A stretch of DNA of 51,969 nucleotides from an uncultured Pelagibacteraceae bacterium (GCA_902546795.1 CACCLK010000004.1:1-51969); one strand, 5' to 3'; counted from the first letter of the stretch, positions 33,499 to 42,190 are shown. The notes: generated by a model not told the origin, from the sequence alone. A program made the numbers and translations.

Positions 33499-34216
33499 TT
33501 GCAGTAGTTCCTCCACCACCTAAATAAGAGTCTTTTACAGACTCATCGTACATTAATTTTTTAGACTCTCCCTCTACTTTTATAACCCCGTCTTTAATAA
33601 CGTAACCGTAATCAGCCAACAATAAAGCCATTCGCACGTTCTGCTCCACAACTAAAACTGTTAAACCGTCTTTTCTTATCCTGTTTATGTTTTTGAAAAT
33701 ATCTAGAACTATTTGAGGCGCTAATGCTGCACTAGGCTCATCAAGCATTATCATTTTTGGATCTGACATTAAACCTCTGCCTATACATAACATTTGTAGC
33801 TCACCCCCGGACAAGGTTGCTGCTAATTGATTTTTTCTCTCGTTCAATCTAGGGAAATAATTAAAAACCTTTTCTAAATTATTATTTAGTTTTTGTTTTG
33901 AATTTAAAACGAAACCACCTAACCTTAGATTTTCAATAACTGACATTGCTGGAAAAACGTCTTTACCTTGAGTTACTTGCACTAAGCCTCTTTCTACAAT
34001 TTTATGAGGAGGGTTATTATGTATTTCTTGACCATCAAAATTTATACTACCACTCCATGCCCTTATAAGACCTGAACAAGCTTTTAGTATAGTTGATTTA
34101 CCAGTTCCATTTCCTCCTAATAATGCAACTATTGATTGTGTATCAACTTTCATATTTGCACCATTTAAGATTTGTACTGTGCCGTATCCTGAAACTAGTC
34201 CGTTTATTTTAAGCAT
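33491..34216 (-). CDS. livF: Branched-chain-type ABC transporter ATPase LivF
   Basis: A 241-residue ATPase. Walker A is GGNGTGKST (the first Pro of the usual GPNG/GRNG is Gly here), the signature is LSGGELQM, Walker B is KMIMLDEPSAAL and the switch region VVEQNVRMAL carries Gln-Asn typical of LivF in place of His-Asp. GLVQVTQGKDVFPAMSV is a family block. It leads the left divergent operon, sharing a 112-base control region with livK. Confidence 0.93.
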   Translation of the reverse strand: MLKINGLVSGYGTVQILNGANMKVDTQSIVALLGGNGTGKSTILKACSGLIRAWSGSINFDGQEIHNNPPHKIVERGLVQVTQGKDVFPAMSVIENLRLGGFVLNSKQKLNNNLEKVFNYFPRLNERKNQLAATLSGGELQMLCIGRGLMSDPKMIMLDEPSAALAPQIVLDIFKNINRIRKDGLTVLVVEQNVRMALLLADYGYVIKDGVIKVEGESKKLMYDESVKDSYLGGGGTTANV

Positions 34217-34240
34217 ATAATACTTGATTTAAAATTCTAT

Positions 34241-34283
34241 ATTTAATTAAATACATTTAATTAAATTTGTTCTTTGACGTCAA
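34241..34283. promoter_or_regulatory. Paired palindromes in the livF/livK divergent control region
   Basis: ATTTAATTAAAT occurs twice as perfect palindromes (34241-34252 and 34255-34266), spaced 14 bases centre to centre. The palindrome TTGACGTCAA follows at 34274-34283. The layout suggests a dimeric repressor or activator controlling both operons. The first two are AT-only and could partly reflect base composition. Confidence 0.45.
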
Positions 34284-34328
34284 TAAAAAACGCCGAAGAA
34301 TGTCAAAATAAAAAAGAAAGAGGGGAAT

Positions 34329-35525
34329 ATGAAAAAATTAAAAATTATTTTTTCAACATTAGTATTCACCGTAGGTTTAGCAATCGCGTCAATAGCACAA
34401 GCTAATGACATCAAAATTGGTGTTTCATTTAGAATGTTATCTGATGTAGGCTACAAACACGGTGAGTTAATAACTGATACTGTGGAGATGTGGAATGCAG
34501 AAGGCGGTATCAATGGTAGAAAAATAGATTTAATTCTTTATAACGATGAGTGTAAATCTGAAAAGGGTGTAGCAAATGCTACAAAACTTGCCTACCAAGA
34601 TAAAGTTCACGTCATAATCGGATCAAGCTGTAGTTCTGTAACATTACCAATGGTTCCAGTGATTACAAAAGCTAAAGTTCCGCAAATTATACCTCACTCA
34701 ACAAGTTCTAAAATCACGATGACTGGAAGTGAATATATTTTCAGAGTGCCTGTATCATCTAGATTCTATAAACTTGTACAAGGTAAATTTACTGCTGAGC
34801 AGCAAGGAAAAAAGATAGCGTATATCTATGTTCCGGATCAAGCCAGCATGGTATTTGCCAAAGAGATGATTCAATATATGAAAGACGAGTATGGAGTTGA
34901 ACCAACTTATGCAGTTCAAGCCGGTGAAAAAGAAACTGACTTTAGATCTTACTTAATGAAAGCTAAAGCTACTAATCCAGATGTAATAGTTTTATCTGGT
35001 CTAGTTGACGAAACAGTTCGTATGCTTGTTCAATCATATGAAGTTGGAATACCAAAAAGCGTGCACAGAGTAGCAAACTCAGTAGCTTCGAAAGTAGAAG
35101 TTCCAACAAACGCAGGTAAAGCTGCAGTTGGAGTTGTTTACTCAGCTGCTTTCGCTGCTTCAGACACAAGACCAATCGCTAAAAAATTTGTGAAGAAGAT
35201 CAAAAGTACTTACGGTGTAACACCAGGTCACGACTTCTCACAAATGCAAGATCTTTTAGATATGCTTAAACCAGCATTGACAAAAGCTTCTGCTAAATTC
35301 ACAGGTGATCTAGCGGCTGACAGAAATGCCGTCAGAGATGCTATCGCTGGGATAACTAATTTTACTGGATTAGCTTCAGGACCAATTAGTTTTTGTGCGA
35401 ATGGTTCACCAGAGTGTAGAGATGGTAACAAAACACCAGTTATGATCAAATACTCAAGAGGTGGAAAAAACTGGAAAACAGCAGTTGCTGGTACGGTTAC
35501 ATTTAACCCTAGTGACGGTCTATAA
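34329..35525 (+). CDS. livK: Branched-chain-type (HAAT) substrate-binding protein LivK
   Basis: A 398-residue periplasmic protein with signal peptide ending IAQA. The type I fold is indicated by NDIKIGVSFRMLSDVGYKHG, ILYNDECKSEKGVANATKLA and IIGSSCSSVTLPMVPV. The C-terminal part holds four cysteines, of which SFCANGSPECRDG may form a disulfide. The ligand is not readable from sequence; the co-arranged CoA ligase points to a carboxylate rather than an amino acid. A terminator separates it from livM, favouring abundant binding protein. Confidence 0.93.
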   Translation: MKKLKIIFSTLVFTVGLAIASIAQANDIKIGVSFRMLSDVGYKHGELITDTVEMWNAEGGINGRKIDLILYNDECKSEKGVANATKLAYQDKVHVIIGSSCSSVTLPMVPVITKAKVPQIIPHSTSSKITMTGSEYIFRVPVSSRFYKLVQGKFTAEQQGKKIAYIYVPDQASMVFAKEMIQYMKDEYGVEPTYAVQAGEKETDFRSYLMKAKATNPDVIVLSGLVDETVRMLVQSYEVGIPKSVHRVANSVASKVEVPTNAGKAAVGVVYSAAFAASDTRPIAKKFVKKIKSTYGVTPGHDFSQMQDLLDMLKPALTKASAKFTGDLAADRNAVRDAIAGITNFTGLASGPISFCANGSPECRDGNKTPVMIKYSRGGKNWKTAVAGTVTFNPSDGL

Positions 35526-35538
35526 TTTCTAAAAATTT

Positions 35539-35570
35539 ATGAGCGGTGTGTTAAACACCGCTCATTTTTA
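35539..35570 (+). terminator. Intrinsic terminator between livK and livM
   Basis: ATGAGCGGTGT (35539-35549) pairs perfectly with ACACCGCTCAT (35555-35565) around a GTTAA loop and is followed by TTTTT. It lies 13 bases after the livK stop and 36 bases before livM. Partial read-through would set binding protein above permease. Confidence 0.92.
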
Positions 35571-35605
35571 ACCTTAAGGCAAATTATAAATAATAGAGCA
35601 AGAAA

Positions 35606-36595
35606 ATGGAAAAATTTAAAAAAGTAATAAGCCAGTACCCTTTTCTTGGATTTATTATTGCTTATTTAATACTTTTAACCATACCCACGATTTTTTTTAC
35701 TGACTTGTATCAATCACATCTATCAAGTTTAATATTTATAAATATTATCGTTGCGGCTGGATTAAATATTGTTAAAGGATACTGCGGTCAGGTGACCGTT
35801 GGACACGTCGGTTTATATGCTGTTGGCTCTTATACGGCTGGATGTATGTTTATGTATCTAGGTTCTGATTTATGGATGACACTTCCAGCGGCAATAATAA
35901 TAACAGGTTTATTTGGAATAGCCTTTGGAATACCATCATTTAGATTAGAAGGTCCGTATTTAGCTCTAGCCACATTAGGCGGAGGAGAAGCGATAAGATT
36001 ATTCATTGAGAATGGAGCTTTCTTTAATTCAACTTATGGTATCTCAAGTATTTCTCAACCTGTAATTTTTGGTGTTCCATTTGATACACCAGATAAATAT
36101 TATTATATATCAATGCCGGTGATGTTAATTGCAGTATATTTTTCATACAGTATTTTAAAATCATCAATTGGCAGAGCTTTTATGTCGGTAAGAGAAGATC
36201 CGATATCAGCGGCTGCATCAGGTATTGATATTAAAAAATATAAAATTTTGGCATTTATTTTAAGCGCTATGTTTGCAGGAGCGGCGGGTGCAGTTTATGC
36301 ACACTTACCTCCAGGATATATTCATCCAAATAACTATACAGTTATAGAAATGGTCACGTTTTTAGCGATGGTTGTTTTTGGAGGTCTTGGACATATTTGG
36401 GGTGGTATAATAGGAGCAATAATAATTACCATCGTCTACGACTTAACGCGGCCTCTTTATGAATACCAATTATTTATATTTGGTTTAACAATAGTTTTAA
36501 CAATCTTATTTATGCCAAAAGGATTAGGCGGTTTTATAGATAAAATTTTTATTGACAGAAGATTCAAGAAAAAAAAAGTTGAGGAAAGTAAATAA
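35606..36595 (+). CDS. livM: Branched-chain-type ABC transporter permease LivM
   Basis: A 329-residue permease with about nine to ten hydrophobic segments. Diagnostic blocks are GLNIVKGYCGQVTVGHVGLY, GPYLALATLGGGEAIR, IGRAFMSVREDPISAAASGI and MVVFGGLGHIWGGIIGAI. It forms the heteromeric channel with LivH from the divergent operon. Its last base is the first base of livG. Confidence 0.94.
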   Translation: MEKFKKVISQYPFLGFIIAYLILLTIPTIFFTDLYQSHLSSLIFINIIVAAGLNIVKGYCGQVTVGHVGLYAVGSYTAGCMFMYLGSDLWMTLPAAIIITGLFGIAFGIPSFRLEGPYLALATLGGGEAIRLFIENGAFFNSTYGISSISQPVIFGVPFDTPDKYYYISMPVMLIAVYFSYSILKSSIGRAFMSVREDPISAAASGIDIKKYKILAFILSAMFAGAAGAVYAHLPPGYIHPNNYTVIEMVTFLAMVVFGGLGHIWGGIIGAIIITIVYDLTRPLYEYQLFIFGLTIVLTILFMPKGLGGFIDKIFIDRRFKKKKVEESK

Positions 36596-37392
36596 TGTTA
36601 CTCAAAACTAAAAATTTAATGAAAGCCTTCGGAGGATTGAAAGCAATTAATAAAGTTGATTTTGAGTTACCAGCTGGAGAAATCAGAGGAATAATCGGTC
36701 CGAATGGTTCAGGAAAAAGTACTTTTTTCAATTTAGTATCTGGGGTTTATGATCCAGATCCAGGTAGTTACATTGAGTTTGATGGTCACGACATTACTAA
36801 TGAACCACCGCATAAAATTGGTGCATTAGGTCTTTCAAGAACATTCCAGCTACTAAGGCTCTACCAAGATATGTCTGTAATAAATAATGTTATGTCAGGG
36901 TATCACACAAGGGTTAAGTACAAGTTTTTTGATGCTGTAATAGGTAGAAAAAAAATTTGGGATCAGGAAAGAGAAATTAAAGAGGAGATGATGGAGCTTC
37001 TTTCATTTGTTGGACTTGCAGACTATGCTGAACTTAATGCAAGTGAATTATCTGGTGGTCAAAGACGTTTATTAGTTTTAGCAAGAGCCATAGCCATGAA
37101 GCCAAAATTATTAATGTTGGATGAGCCAGCAGCAGGACTGTCTCCAGTTAACGTTGATAATCTTATGAAGATAATTATGCAATTAAAAGATAAGTATGGT
37201 TTAACTCTCATTATTATAGAGCATATTCTTAAAGTAGTAATGGATACTTGTAATACCGTCACAGTTCTTGATCATGGGCAGAAAATTGCTGAAGGCACTC
37301 CTAATCAAGTTAAAGATGATAACGCAGTAATAGAGGCTTATTTAGGCAAAAAAATGAATGACGACGAGATGAGAAAAGCACTTGCAGTTTGA
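36595..37392 (+). CDS. livG: Branched-chain-type ABC transporter ATPase LivG
   Basis: A 265-residue ATPase with Walker A GPNGSGKST, the LivG block LGLSRTFQLLRLYQDMSV, signature LSGGQRRLL, Walker B LLMLDEPAAGLSPVN and switch His in IIIEHILKVVMD. The C-terminal AEGTPNQVKDDNAVIEAYLG is the family tail. It works with LivF as a heterodimer below LivH/LivM. It is coupled to livM by a one-base overlap. Confidence 0.94.
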   Translation: MLLKTKNLMKAFGGLKAINKVDFELPAGEIRGIIGPNGSGKSTFFNLVSGVYDPDPGSYIEFDGHDITNEPPHKIGALGLSRTFQLLRLYQDMSVINNVMSGYHTRVKYKFFDAVIGRKKIWDQEREIKEEMMELLSFVGLADYAELNASELSGGQRRLLVLARAIAMKPKLLMLDEPAAGLSPVNVDNLMKIIMQLKDKYGLTLIIIEHILKVVMDTCNTVTVLDHGQKIAEGTPNQVKDDNAVIEAYLGKKMNDDEMRKALAV

Positions 37393-37425
37393 TCTAAAAT
37401 TAGTAAGATTTATTAAGAATCTATA

Positions 37426-38409
37426 ATGAATCAAAATATTAAAAAAGAATTTGAGAAAAACGGCTTTGTTAGAGTCAAAAACCTTTTAGATTATAAATTG
37501 GATTTAGAACCAATTTTAAACGATATGTCTTTTATCATGAACAGGTTGGTTCATAGATTTGTCAAACAAAAAAATAAGAAAAGAGTATTAGGTTATAATT
37601 TTAAAAAAAAATATTCTTACTTAGTTAAATTAGGTATTCCAGAACTCGACCAGTACTTTAATATAAGACTACCACAAAAAAATATTTCAGTGAACAGTGA
37701 TTTTTTTGCAAGCCAATCAATTTTTAATTTAATTAAAAATAAAAAAATTATCAATACCATTAGTAAAATTCTTGGAAATGAAATTAGCTCAAACCCTTGT
37801 CAAAACTCCAGAATAAAACAACCTGAAAAAAGAGTATCAAAAAAAAATTTAAATGACGGGTTAGTTGGTAGAACACCTTGGCATCAGGACGCCGGGGTAA
37901 TGAATAAAAAGGGTCAAAAGGGCACCAGCCTTGTAACTTGTTGGATTCCATTTACTAAAACAAGAATTAAAAATGGTAGCATGTTAGCTGTGAAGAACAG
38001 TCACAAATTTGGCTTGGTTAACCATCATTTAGGCAGTAAAGGTCAAGTTGAAATTAAAGGCAAAGAAACAATCGAACAATTAAAAACTGTCGCATTAGAA
38101 GCTAATGTTGGAGATATTATTCTATTAAACAAATATTTAATTCATTGTTCACTTCCTAATAAATCAAATGATTTTAGAGTAAGTATGGATTTAAGATATA
38201 ATAAGTCTGGCCAACCTTCAGGCAGAGAACCACTACCTTGCTTTGCTGTGAAAAGTAAAAACAAGAAAAATATTAAAGTAAACAATTACAAACAATGGAT
38301 CGCTTTATGGGAAAAAGCTAAAAACAAATGTATACCTAGAAAATGGTCTTATAAATATCCTCTTCCAACATTTAAAAACTCCTTAAAAGACTTAAAAAAT
38401 ATAATTTAA
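37426..38409 (+). CDS. Phytanoyl-CoA dioxygenase (PhyH)-family Fe(II)/2OG oxygenase
   Basis: A 327-residue double-stranded beta-helix oxygenase. The facial triad is His153 and Asp155 (PWHQDAG) plus His240 (LIHCS), and Arg251 (FRVSMDLRY) would hold 2-oxoglutarate. TSLVTCWIPFTKTRIKNGSM and LEANVGDIILLNKYLIH are family blocks. PhyH proteins hydroxylate small acids, acyl-CoAs or halogenated compounds. It follows livG by 33 bases and overlaps the DMT transporter gene by one base, so it is part of the right liv operon and may act on the imported compound. Confidence 0.9.
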   Translation: MNQNIKKEFEKNGFVRVKNLLDYKLDLEPILNDMSFIMNRLVHRFVKQKNKKRVLGYNFKKKYSYLVKLGIPELDQYFNIRLPQKNISVNSDFFASQSIFNLIKNKKIINTISKILGNEISSNPCQNSRIKQPEKRVSKKNLNDGLVGRTPWHQDAGVMNKKGQKGTSLVTCWIPFTKTRIKNGSMLAVKNSHKFGLVNHHLGSKGQVEIKGKETIEQLKTVALEANVGDIILLNKYLIHCSLPNKSNDFRVSMDLRYNKSGQPSGREPLPCFAVKSKNKKNIKVNNYKQWIALWEKAKNKCIPRKWSYKYPLPTFKNSLKDLKNII

Positions 38410-39332
38410 TGCAATCGGTTACAAAACGGGTTTATTATTCCGACTTTGTATTTGCATTATTGGGTTATTTTTTGTTTGTTTGCCAGGACACAATCTCAAA
38501 AGAATTAGTTACTCGATATCATTCCACCCAAATAGTGTTATTTGCCTCGATAACTGCTTTAATTACGGTTGTTCTTTACACCAACCAAAAAAAAGCTTGG
38601 AGAAAAATTAAAAAGGCAAATTTCACTGTACATTTTTTTAGAACTCTAACAATGTTTTTAGCAATGAGTTCATTTATTTATTTAACCTATTTTCTACCTC
38701 TAACTACGCTTTACAGTTTAATCTTTACGGTACCGCTTTTATTGACTGTTGGTGGGGCTGTCTTTTTAAATGAAAAAGTAAGCTGGAGAAGATACCTAGC
38801 TACCATTATCGGTTTTATAGGAGCTGTTATTGCTATAGACCCTTTTGATAGTGATTTCTCAAAAATTGGTATTGTAGCAATTTTGATGCCTTTTTTTCCA
38901 GCAGCTAGCTATTTAATAGTAAGGAAATATGGCCACCAAGAAAGTTTATATTCTTTTTTAATTTACGGGAAATTATTGATGATATTATTTTCATCATTGG
39001 TTGCAGTATATTTTTATAAACCAATGCCATTAAATGATCTTATTATCAATTTGGGAGCTGGAATATTAAGAGGCATTGCAATAATTTTTGTACTCAATTC
39101 TGCAAGACATCTTCCGTCTTCAATTTTTGCTTCAGCCCAATATGTTCAAATTATCGCTGGTGGTCTTTTAGGTTATTTAATTTTTAGAGACATTCCATCA
39201 TTAAATGTTTACGTAGGAAGCTTCTTAATAATTGGTGCAGGACTCTATATTATTTTAAGAGAAGCAAAACTAGGAGTAAGTGTTGTTACATCAACTACTA
39301 GACACCCTACAATACCTATTAAAAAAGATTAA
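38409..39332 (+). CDS. DMT superfamily (EamA-type) transporter
   Basis: A 307-residue inner-membrane protein with about ten hydrophobic helices in two EamA repeats. Blocks include TLYSLIFTVPLLLTVGGAVF with LNEKVSWRRYLATIIGFIGA, typical of the end of the first repeat, and FASAQYVQIIAGGLLGYLIF in the second. It exports or imports a small metabolite. Being last in the livMG-phyH transcript, an exporter for a by-product or alternative uptake route is possible, but unproven. Confidence 0.88.
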   Translation: MQSVTKRVYYSDFVFALLGYFLFVCQDTISKELVTRYHSTQIVLFASITALITVVLYTNQKKAWRKIKKANFTVHFFRTLTMFLAMSSFIYLTYFLPLTTLYSLIFTVPLLLTVGGAVFLNEKVSWRRYLATIIGFIGAVIAIDPFDSDFSKIGIVAILMPFFPAASYLIVRKYGHQESLYSFLIYGKLLMILFSSLVAVYFYKPMPLNDLIINLGAGILRGIAIIFVLNSARHLPSSIFASAQYVQIIAGGLLGYLIFRDIPSLNVYVGSFLIIGAGLYIILREAKLGVSVVTSTTRHPTIPIKKD

Positions 39333-40141
39333 AGTTTCTTTTTAAAATTTTCTAGAATTTCTTTACTTACATTTACTGAATTTTCAGGCCCAGGAAATTT
39401 CCCCTCTAAACTATCTTTGATAAATAATTTTAAGGCTTTAACTCTTTCGACCTCAATTTCATCTTTCATCTTTTTTAAATTTGTATAAGCTTTTGCATGT
39501 CTAGGGGACTTTTCTTGCTCACCACAGATATCATTCATGAATAAATACATAACATCAGCTTTTTTTCCAGATCCAAGAGATACAGTTACAATACTTGTCC
39601 TTTTTGATATTTCTTCCATAATATTTTCAGGAATAACTTCACATTCGGCTGAAAAGGCCCCAGCGTCTTCTAAACGTTTAAATTTTTTAAATAGTTCGTA
39701 AGCTTCATCAGCAGTTTTACCTACAGCTCTTAATCCACCAATCCATGTAGATTTTCTTGGAACTAAACCTAAATGACCCATAACTGGAACATCTTCTTTT
39801 GCAAGCATAGTAACAACATCCATACTTCTAGCAGTCATAACCGCATCAGCACCATTCTCTAAAGCTTTAAAGGCTCCACGTAACACATCTTCGGCTGTCG
39901 GATAATTATGTAGTTCAAGTGCTGCTGTATAAAAAAGAGATTTAGATCCTTCCCGAACCTTCTTAACATTTGAAGCACTTCCTATTATCATGTCAAAACC
40001 AGCTTCTTCAGCTGCTTTTGCCTCTAATGAATTATTTGCAGTTACTTGTGTAAGAATTTTTTTTCCTTTAGCTTCTATAATATCACCTACTGTGACAGTT
40101 CTTTTTGCAGGATTAGCTGCCCAAGTATAGATATTTTTCAT
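39329..40141 (-). CDS. PanB-like (PEP mutase/KPHMT fold) protein lacking metal ligands
   Basis: A 270-residue protein resembling ketopantoate hydroxymethyltransferase in VPVMGHLGLVPRKS, the GGLRAVGKTADEA segment and AECEVIPENI. The PanB metal ligands are missing: the GDS segment reads IIGSASNV (52-59) and the KIEG segment reads VMTARSMD (101-108). It is therefore a diverged PanB/isocitrate-lyase-superfamily enzyme, not a dependable ketopantoate synthase. It is convergent with the DMT gene (4-base overlap). Substrate unknown. Confidence 0.8.
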   Translation of the reverse strand: MKNIYTWAANPAKRTVTVGDIIEAKGKKILTQVTANNSLEAKAAEEAGFDMIIGSASNVKKVREGSKSLFYTAALELHNYPTAEDVLRGAFKALENGADAVMTARSMDVVTMLAKEDVPVMGHLGLVPRKSTWIGGLRAVGKTADEAYELFKKFKRLEDAGAFSAECEVIPENIMEEISKRTSIVTVSLGSGKKADVMYLFMNDICGEQEKSPRHAKAYTNLKKMKDEIEVERVKALKLFIKDSLEGKFPGPENSVNVSKEILENFKKKL

Positions 40142-40158
40142 AAATAATTTTTAAAAGA

Positions 40159-40971
40159 TTAAATCTTAATTTTCTTCCTAATATAAAGTTTTCCAAATAT
40201 TTTTTTAAATTCAGGTAGTCTTTCGTCGATATTGTCGTTTGAGTTTGATCTATTTTTATAAATAGTGTTGTGGTACCTTATATTTGGGTTTATTTCGCTT
40301 GCTGGCCTTCCATTTGAATAGTAGTAAAGAGCAATAGACTTTCTGCTTATATTTTCTGGGCAATTTAGCGGATCTGGATGACCGTGAAAGCTGTAATCAT
40401 TTGTATTAAATACTACTATATTATTAAATTTTGGCGAAAGTTTTTTTACACATTTTTTCATATCTTTATCCCAAAGCTCAAGAAATCCACCCCATTCATC
40501 TTGCCAATCCTCATTCAAATAAATAAGAAGATTTAGTCGTCTATCGAGTTTCATTTGAGGATGATAATTGAAATCAGCGTGTACTTTCAAAAAACCTCCT
40601 CTTTTAATTTGGTGTAGGCCTCCACCAAAAAAATATGGATCTGGCACAAGGCTTTCTTTAATACCCGTTAATTTTTGGAGAAAACTTAAGAACTTAAATG
40701 AATTTAAAAATGATAAGAAGGATGAAATTTTTTCTGGATAATTAAATTCCACATTAGTAGCAAATTTTTTTTTATCACTTTTTGTATTGAATTCCATGGA
40801 TCCATTGTTTTTTTCAAGATCCGGAAACTCGTTTAAAATCTCCCTGAGATAATTTTCTTTAAAAAAGTTTTCTAATAAAATATGTGAGAAGGGTTCATTC
40901 GAAATGAAACGTTCTTTATTCTTATCAGCAAGAGTTGTTAAATCTTGATTTAAAATATTTTCTAATTTCAT
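40159..40971 (-). CDS. 2OG-Fe(II) oxygenase (prolyl-4-hydroxylase/Tpa1-like)
   Basis: A 270-residue protein starting at the ATG at 40971 (MKLENILNQDLTTLADKNKE). Longer forms reach into the Fur-type operator and lack homologous look. The iron triad is His131 and Asp133 (VHADFNYH) with His196 (SFHGHPDPL), and Arg210 (ISRKSIALYYY) should bind 2-oxoglutarate. Homologues hydroxylate proline in proteins or peptides or act on small molecules. It is divergent from the iron importer with Fur boxes between, suggesting iron-responsive control of an iron-dependent enzyme. Confidence 0.88.
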   Translation of the reverse strand: MKLENILNQDLTTLADKNKERFISNEPFSHILLENFFKENYLREILNEFPDLEKNNGSMEFNTKSDKKKFATNVEFNYPEKISSFLSFLNSFKFLSFLQKLTGIKESLVPDPYFFGGGLHQIKRGGFLKVHADFNYHPQMKLDRRLNLLIYLNEDWQDEWGGFLELWDKDMKKCVKKLSPKFNNIVVFNTNDYSFHGHPDPLNCPENISRKSIALYYYSNGRPASEINPNIRYHNTIYKNRSNSNDNIDERLPEFKKIFGKLYIRKKIKI

Positions 40972-41025
40972 ATGCTTATTTATGACCAATAATAGGCGGA
41001 AATAAAGGCTTAACTGCGACTTTTT

Positions 41026-41101
41026 GGTAATGATAATCATTATCAAATAGTTTGACTTTGATAATCATTTGCAATAAATAGCTAATAGTAATCATTCGCA
41101 A
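41026..41101. promoter_or_regulatory. Fur box cluster between the oxygenase gene and fbpA
   Basis: GGTAATGATAATCATTATC (41026-41044) matches the classical 19-base Fur box at 18 positions. Weaker copies follow at about 41055-41073 (core GATAATCATTTGCA) and 41083-41101 (core GTAATCATTCGCA). All lie between the divergent start codons. Iron-loaded Fur is expected to repress fbpA and probably the oxygenase. Confidence 0.88.
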
Positions 41102-41118
41102 AAACAAGGTGGAATTGT

Positions 41119-42141
41119 ATGAAAACAATGATGAAGATTTTATTGATATTTATCTTTATCTCGGCAGAAGCAATTGCAAACGAGGTAAATATTTTTAGCG
41201 CCAGACATTATGATTCAGATGTTCAGTTATACGAAAAGTTTACAGCAAAAACTGGGATTAAAGTTAATGTCGTATCAGGAAAATCAGGAGCGTTAGAAAA
41301 AAGAATAATAGAGGAAGGCTCTGAAAGCAAAGCTGATCTTTATATTACTGCTGACGCTGGAAGATTAGGAGCGTTTGAGGCTAAAGGAATGCTCCAAAGC
41401 GGTTTGATATCAAATACTATTAAATCAGCTGTACCAAAGAACTTTAGAACGTCAAAATGGGTAGGTATAGCTAAAAGAGCTAGAATAGTTTATTTCGCTC
41501 CAGAAAGAGTGAGCGGAGCCGAACTAGCTGGCTTAACTTATGAAAGTCTAGCTGATCCAAAATGGAAAGGAAGACTAGTAATAAGAGCATCAAATAATAT
41601 TTATAACCAGTCACTTGTCGCTTCGTTAGTAAAAAATAATGGTAAAGCAGCAGCAGCTCAGTGGTCTAAAGGAGTTGTTTCTAATATGGCAAGAGACCCA
41701 AAAGGAAACGATAGAGCTCAAATCCTAGCTGTAGCAGCAGGAGAAGCTGATATTGCAGTAGCAAACACTTATTATTTGGCTTTAATGCTTTCTGGTAAAA
41801 AAGGAGCTGAACAACAAGCAGCAGCAAAAAAAGTTAAACCTTTTTTTCCTAACCAGGATGGTAGAGGTACGCATATGAATATAAGCGGAGCAGGTTTAGT
41901 AAAGGGAGCACCGAATAAGGAAAATGCGATTAAACTTGTAGAGTTTCTATTAAGTGAAGAGGCTCAAAATCATATAGTCAATAACACTTTTGAGTATCCA
42001 ATGATCGCAGGTGTTTCTCCTCATCCATTAGTTGTCAACATGGGATTAGATTTTAAACAAGATCTAAAAACAAAAGTTGTTAATTACGGAAAGAGGCAAG
42101 CGGAAGCATTAGAAGTAATGACAGGTGCGGGATGGAAGTAA
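41119..42141 (+). CDS. fbpA: Iron(III) ABC transporter substrate-binding protein
   Basis: A 340-residue periplasmic ferric-binding protein of the FbpA/FutA/AfuA group with signal peptide ending EAIA. EVNIFSARHYDSDVQLYEKF and SGKSGALEKRIIEEGSESKA are family blocks. The adjacent tyrosines in ANTYYLALML fit the iron-binding pair, and DGRGTHMNISGAGLVKGAPN is the usual C-lobe segment. It sits right behind the Fur boxes and ahead of the permease and ATPase genes. Confidence 0.94.
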   Translation: MKTMMKILLIFIFISAEAIANEVNIFSARHYDSDVQLYEKFTAKTGIKVNVVSGKSGALEKRIIEEGSESKADLYITADAGRLGAFEAKGMLQSGLISNTIKSAVPKNFRTSKWVGIAKRARIVYFAPERVSGAELAGLTYESLADPKWKGRLVIRASNNIYNQSLVASLVKNNGKAAAAQWSKGVVSNMARDPKGNDRAQILAVAAGEADIAVANTYYLALMLSGKKGAEQQAAAKKVKPFFPNQDGRGTHMNISGAGLVKGAPNKENAIKLVEFLLSEEAQNHIVNNTFEYPMIAGVSPHPLVVNMGLDFKQDLKTKVVNYGKRQAEALEVMTGAGWK

Positions 42142-42143
42142 AA

Positions 42144-42190
42144 AAGGAGTTAATTAATAGGCGTTTTATAGTCTCCTCAATTTTAAAACG
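42144..42190 (+). promoter_or_regulatory. Inverted repeats after fbpA, possible attenuator
   Basis: CGTTTTA (42162-42168) can pair with TAAAACG (42184-42190). Alternatively AGGAG (42145-42149) can pair with CTCCT (42173-42177); the two stems interleave, so they would be alternative or pseudoknotted. The region lies between fbpA and the small CxxC gene and may lower downstream expression. No T tract is present. Confidence 0.3.

Noticed and set aside
33499-33519. Upstream GTG start for LivH
   Set aside because: The ATG at 33498 has a GGAGG at suitable spacing and a short overlap with livF, typical of this genome.
40972-41046. 25-residue N-terminal extension of the 2OG oxygenase
   Set aside because: It would be encoded by the Fur operator region and lacks family similarity.
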